Of a DNA stretch of 10,094 bases, positions 7,128 through 10,094 are shown one piece after another. Location: the NCBI GenBank assembly GCA_903879775.1, contig CAIRMY010000141.1:1-10094 (forward strand), written 5' to 3'. A program made the translations under genes and the position numbers. Each line of letters starts with the position of its first letter. Within the stretch, counting starts at the first letter, position 1. This DNA comes from an uncultured Bacteroidota bacterium (lineage in GTDB: Bacteria > Bacteroidota > Bacteroidia > NS11-12g > UBA955). Under the pieces are notes generated by a model. The model was not told the origin of the DNA and did no database searches. It saw only the letters and a program-made list of their open reading frames with translations.

Positions 7128-7646
7128 ATGAGAAATTTCCTAAGCTTTTTGCTTTGTTTCATGGTGTTTTCTGTTTTTGCACAGCCCCTTAAACGTAAAC
7201 CACAACCTAAAATAAAATTTCCAGAAACCAAAGAAATTAAAATCGACTCTGTCGTTTTAAGTCGTTTTTACCCCGGTGTTTATGGTGCTCCTATTGTTTA
7301 TAATGTACTCATCTATTGCAAAACAAAAGTCAATTGCGGTTCTAAAGTGAAATCAGATTTTCTCCGGGTAGATTCCCTTTGGATGGATGAAAAAGTAGGC
7401 TCAGCTGGTTTGATCTTAAATAAATCTTCAAATCCTTTAAGAAAAGGACAATCGTTTAGAATCATGTCGAGGATTGAATTTCCTACAAATAAAGATATGC
7501 CCAATGTCGAATTTCAAGTAAACGCGAGCGTAAATCCTCCAATAAAGCACAATGGGAGGGCGGTATTCCGATATTTTATAGGGGGTAAAAAGGTTTATGT
7601 GGTGATTCCAGATGTTATTCTTGGAACCACCGTTTATGCGCCTTAA
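7128..7646 (+). CDS. Small exported protein of unknown function
   Basis: I do not recognise this 172-residue protein. It begins with a clear Sec signal peptide: Arg2, a hydrophobic core at about 4-17 (FLSFLLCFMVFSVFA), and a likely cleavage after Ala18 before Gln-Pro. There is no lipobox at the cleavage site, so it is probably periplasmic or outer-membrane associated rather than a lipoprotein. The mature part opens with a Lys/Pro-rich stretch (20-32), has two cysteines (64 and 70) that could form a disulfide, and looks beta-rich, ending in VYVVIPDVILGTTVYAP. An upstream ATG at 7017 is open in the same frame, but it would put 37 residues that overlap the permease gene in front of the signal peptide, so 7128 was chosen. 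It lies 22 bases after the permease gene and three bases before a convergent gene. Confidence 0.75.
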   Translation: MRNFLSFLLCFMVFSVFAQPLKRKPQPKIKFPETKEIKIDSVVLSRFYPGVYGAPIVYNVLIYCKTKVNCGSKVKSDFLRVDSLWMDEKVGSAGLILNKSSNPLRKGQSFRIMSRIEFPTNKDMPNVEFQVNASVNPPIKHNGRAVFRYFIGGKKVYVVIPDVILGTTVYAP

Positions 7647-7649
7647 GGC

Positions 7650-8813
7650 TTATTCTACCTCAAGTACAAGTCCCTTCAAATAATGACCTTCCGGGTGAAA
7701 AATATTCACAGGATGGTCTGGCCCTTGCCCAAGTCGATGTAAAATCCTACAATTCCTACCAACTTCAATTGCCGCAGCTGTTACCGTGTTTGCAAAAAGT
7801 TTTTCATCAATGACTTGGCTGCAAGAAAATGTAAACAATAATCCACCAGGCTTCACCCTGTTCAATCCATATATATTCAATCGTTTATAACCCATTGTTG
7901 CTTGGTGTTTCTTATTCATGCTTTTTGCAAACGCAGGAGGATCTAAAACCACAATGTCGTAAAGTTCTTCAACATCCTTTAAATACTTCATCACGTCGGC
8001 TTGAATGGCTTCATGCTTAGAGTTGAGGTTGTTAAGCGCAACATTTTCTTCAGATAAATTCACAGCGATTTGGGAAATGTCAACGGAAATAACTTTTTCA
8101 GCGCCCCCCATCAATGCAGCAACACTAAATCCCCCAGAATAAGAAAAGGTATTTAACACCGTTTTGCCTTTAGAATAATGATTTAACAAAGCACGATTTT
8201 CACGCTGATCCAAGAAAAATCCTGTTTTTTGTCCCGTAACCCAGTTCACTTTGAATTTCATGTGATTTTCGGTGGCAATGGTTTCATCTTGTGATCCCAA
8301 TAAAAATTCATCTTGAATTTCTGGGTCGTGCATGGCCGCGCTGCTCTTGCTGTAAATGTGTTCAATTTCTTTGCCAAATACGGTTTGAATGGCGTTTGAA
8401 ATTTCATCTAAACACAAATACATGCCATCGGTATGTGCTTGAATGACTGCACTATTGGCGTAAATGTCAATGATTAATCCAGGAAGCAAATCGCCTTCTC
8501 CATGCACCAATCTGTATGCATTGGTGGGGTGGTTGATGCCTAAATTTAGCTTTTCCCTCAATTTTTTGCAATTTTGAATGCGGTCAATCCAAAATTGATT
8601 GTTTATTTCTTGCTGGGTAAACGACAAAATGCGCACGGCAATGCTACCGTCGCCAACATGTCCGCAAGCAAGCCAATTGTCTTGAGAATCATAAACTTGA
8701 ACGAGTTCACCTGCTGAACATGGATCTATAGAATGGAGTGCTCCACTGAAAATCCATGGGTGCTTACGACCAATGGCAATTTCTTTCCCTTTTTTTAAGA
8801 CGGCTTTTTTCAC
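7650..8813 (-). CDS. rlmI: RlmI-like class I SAM-dependent rRNA (cytosine-C5) methyltransferase
   Basis: Probable 23S rRNA m5C methyltransferase of the RlmI (YccW) family; the exact target base is inferred from the family. The 387 residues comprise an N-terminal PUA-like RNA-binding domain (about 2-70, with the diagnostic HPWIFSGAL), a central EEHEE-type region (about 95-190, including GEGDLLPGLIIDIY) and a Rossmann methyltransferase domain. Visible motifs are TGQKTGFFLDQRENR (193-207), SAM motif I VLNTFSYSGGFSVAA (219-233), acidic Asp245, motif IV DPPAFAKS (291-298) and FSCSQ (329-333) with the presumed catalytic Cys331. The start is GTG at 8813. An in-frame stop lies two codons upstream and the family N-terminus matches, so the start is well fixed. 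It is convergent with the small exported protein gene and divergent from nif3. Confidence 0.92.
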   Translation of the reverse strand: MKKAVLKKGKEIAIGRKHPWIFSGALHSIDPCSAGELVQVYDSQDNWLACGHVGDGSIAVRILSFTQQEINNQFWIDRIQNCKKLREKLNLGINHPTNAYRLVHGEGDLLPGLIIDIYANSAVIQAHTDGMYLCLDEISNAIQTVFGKEIEHIYSKSSAAMHDPEIQDEFLLGSQDETIATENHMKFKVNWVTGQKTGFFLDQRENRALLNHYSKGKTVLNTFSYSGGFSVAALMGGAEKVISVDISQIAVNLSEENVALNNLNSKHEAIQADVMKYLKDVEELYDIVVLDPPAFAKSMNKKHQATMGYKRLNIYGLNRVKPGGLLFTFSCSQVIDEKLFANTVTAAAIEVGRNCRILHRLGQGPDHPVNIFHPEGHYLKGLVLEVE

Positions 8814-8856
8814 AATTTAAAGTGCAAAGTTCAAGGAAAAGATAGAGATTTGAAAA

Positions 8857-9966
8857 ATGTCGGTGAAACTATTCCAAATTATTCACGAAATTGAGTCTAT
8901 TGCACCATTGTATCTTCAAGAGTCATATGACAATAGCGGATTATTGGTGGGAAATAAAAATCAAGAAATTCATCAAGCTCTTGTGTGTTTAGATTGCACA
9001 GAAGCTGTGATTGATGAAGCAATCGCAAAAAACTGCAACCTGATCATTGCACATCATCCTTTGATTTTTGGGGGATTAAAACGCTTGATTGGACAGAACG
9101 ACGTTCAAAGGGCCGTTGTTAAAGCCATTCAACACAACATTGCTTTGTATGCTTGTCATACGAACCTCGACAACGTTTTAAAACAGGGCGTGAACGAAAA
9201 GATTGCGCAAAAATTGGAACTAAATCATCTAAAAGTGTTGCAGCCAAAGAAAAATATCCTTCAAAAATTAAGTGTTTTTGTGCCAACTGATAACGCTCAA
9301 ATTTTGACAGACGCCTTATTTGCCGCTGGTGCTGGAAACATTGGAAATTACAGTGAGTGTGGTTTTTCTCAGGAGGGACAAGGGAGTTTCAAGCCAAATG
9401 ATGGCTCGAAACCAACAATTGGTCAACTAGGCAAAAGAGAGGTTTTGAAAGAGACAAAAATAGAAGTTGTTTTTCCAGCTTGGAAAGCTTCTGAAATTTT
9501 ATCGGCAATGTTTGATGTGCATCCTTATGAAGAAGTTGCCTACCAATTGATGACCATGGAAAATACTGTTGATGAATTTGGCAGTGGAGTGGTTGGTGAA
9601 TTGGCAAATTCGATGTCGAAAATCGATTTTTTAAACCATTTGAAAGAAAAAATGGAATTAGACGTGTTTAAGCATACAGAATTTTTTGGTGTAGAAATTA
9701 AAAAAGTTGCAATTTGTGGTGGGGCGGGAGCCTTTTTAATTCAGAGGGCAAAGTCAGTGAATGCCGATGTTTACATCAGTTCGGACATCAAATATCATGA
9801 ATTTTTTGATGCTGAAAAGCAATTGATGATTTGCGATATTGGTCATTTCGAGAGCGAAAAATACACGATTGATTTGATAATGGATATTTTATCAAAAAAA
9901 TTCCCTAATTTTGCGGTTCTTTTGTCAAAAACAAAAACCAACCCTCTAAACTACTATTATTCTTAA
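8857..9966 (+). CDS. Nif3-like dinuclear metal centre protein (DUF34/YbgI family)
   Basis: Member of the NIF3/YbgI family, whose members form hexameric toroids with a two-metal site. A GTP cyclohydrolase I type 2 label is common in databases but poorly supported, and the true role is unsettled. The 369 residues show the metal ligands His66-His67 (IIAHHPLIF), Asp105 (CHTNLD), and His330 and Glu334 (GHFESE), plus SSDIKYHEF (308-316). This is the long form: a middle PII/CutA-like insert at about 130-245 carries the usual GAGNIGNYSECGFSQEGQG block (158-176) and HPYEEVAY (222-229). The ATG start lies 43 bases from the divergent methyltransferase gene, with an A-rich leader and no Shine-Dalgarno sequence. 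The gene is followed after six bases by the zinc-ribbon protein gene, its usual partner in Bacteroidota as I remember it, so the two are likely one operon. Confidence 0.94.
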   Translation: MSVKLFQIIHEIESIAPLYLQESYDNSGLLVGNKNQEIHQALVCLDCTEAVIDEAIAKNCNLIIAHHPLIFGGLKRLIGQNDVQRAVVKAIQHNIALYACHTNLDNVLKQGVNEKIAQKLELNHLKVLQPKKNILQKLSVFVPTDNAQILTDALFAAGAGNIGNYSECGFSQEGQGSFKPNDGSKPTIGQLGKREVLKETKIEVVFPAWKASEILSAMFDVHPYEEVAYQLMTMENTVDEFGSGVVGELANSMSKIDFLNHLKEKMELDVFKHTEFFGVEIKKVAICGGAGAFLIQRAKSVNADVYISSDIKYHEFFDAEKQLMICDIGHFESEKYTIDLIMDILSKKFPNFAVLLSKTKTNPLNYYYS

Positions 9967-9972
9967 ACATAC

Positions 9973-10094
9973 ATGGAAACCAGCATAGAAAAAAAATTAC
10001 AGGAACTTTGGAAGTTACAACAAATTGACTCCAAACTTGACAATGTACGTGCATTGATGGGTGAACTTCCTATGGAAGTTTCTGATCTGGAAGA
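9973..10094 (+). CDS. Start of a coiled-coil/C4 zinc-ribbon protein (DUF164-like), 3' end outside the window
   Basis: An open frame from the ATG at 9973 runs to the edge of the window and gives 40 whole codons. The visible residues (METSIEKKLQELWKLQQIDS and onward, with LMGELPMEVSDLE at the end) are charged and heptad-like. They match the N-terminus of the Bacteroidota zinc-ribbon family that begins with a long helical hairpin: the xLYxLQxIDSxID and RGELPxEVxDLE pattern is recognisable. In complete members a four-cysteine zinc ribbon follows at the C-terminus, which cannot be seen here. The function is not established; nucleic-acid binding is usually assumed. The gene starts six bases after the Nif3 gene on the same strand. 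No Shine-Dalgarno sequence is seen. Confidence 0.8.
   Translation, partial: METSIEKKLQELWKLQQIDSKLDNVRALMGELPMEVSDLE

Noticed and set aside
7640..7649. Perfect 10-base palindrome GCCTTAAGGC at the junction of two convergent genes
   Set aside because: It has no loop, so it cannot form a terminator hairpin. A 10-base palindrome across two coding ends is plausible by chance and no second copy was seen.
8825..8832. Minus-strand GAACTTTG as a -7 box for the rRNA methyltransferase gene
   Set aside because: It misses the first T of TAnnTTTG, and a second imperfect match (TATCTTTT) lies nearby. The 43-base gap surely holds promoter signals, but I cannot choose between them.
1..10094. tRNA or rRNA genes, CRISPR arrays, insertion sequences, phage genes, riboswitches
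   Set aside because: None was seen. Coding density is nearly complete, no gap exceeds about 65 bases, and base composition looks even across the window.

Overview
The window is an AT-rich, densely packed stretch of bacterial chromosome that most likely comes from a member of the Bacteroidota. Four things point there: a PorT-type outer-membrane barrel of the type IX secretion system (T9SS) next to ubiE/menG; perfect or near matches to the Bacteroidota -7 promoter element TAnnTTTG; no recognisable Shine-Dalgarno sequence before any start; and Bacteroidota-like versions of HisRS, TGT and Nif3. The finer placement (Flavobacteriales or a relative) is a guess. No RNA gene, mobile element, CRISPR array, phage gene or foreign-looking block was seen. 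This is core genome, and I do not see an undescribed defence or mobile system in it.

Layout. (1) Positions 1-2778, plus strand: the 3' part of hisS (histidyl-tRNA synthetase, start outside the window), overlapped by 8 bases by a histidine ammonia-lyase gene (hutH type). (2) 2791-3390, minus strand: engB (ribosome-assembly GTPase), convergent with hutH and divergent from the next block. (3) 3455-7646, plus strand: a compact run of ubiE/menG, porT, tgt, an LptF/LptG family permease and a small exported protein of unknown function. The first four genes overlap one another end to start (13, 4 and 1 bases), and the first three use GTG, TTG and TTG starts. (4) 7650-8813, minus strand: an RlmI-like rRNA methyltransferase, convergent with block 3 and separated from it by three bases. 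(5) 8857-10094, plus strand: a Nif3/DUF34 protein followed after six bases by the start of a coiled-coil/zinc-ribbon protein that runs off the window.

How the genes fit together. Block 3 puts menaquinone synthesis, T9SS assembly, tRNA queuosine modification and lipopolysaccharide (LPS) export in one apparent transcript. The likely common theme is envelope and growth housekeeping rather than one pathway. hisS, engB, tgt and the rRNA methyltransferase all serve translation or ribosome assembly. The lyase next to hisS acts on the same free amino acid, but no other histidine-degradation gene is present here.

The points most worth a second look are a TGT that has lost all four canonical zinc ligands while keeping its catalytic residues, the overlapped non-ATG start chain, the hisS/hutH overlap without a hut operon, and the unrecognised exported protein.
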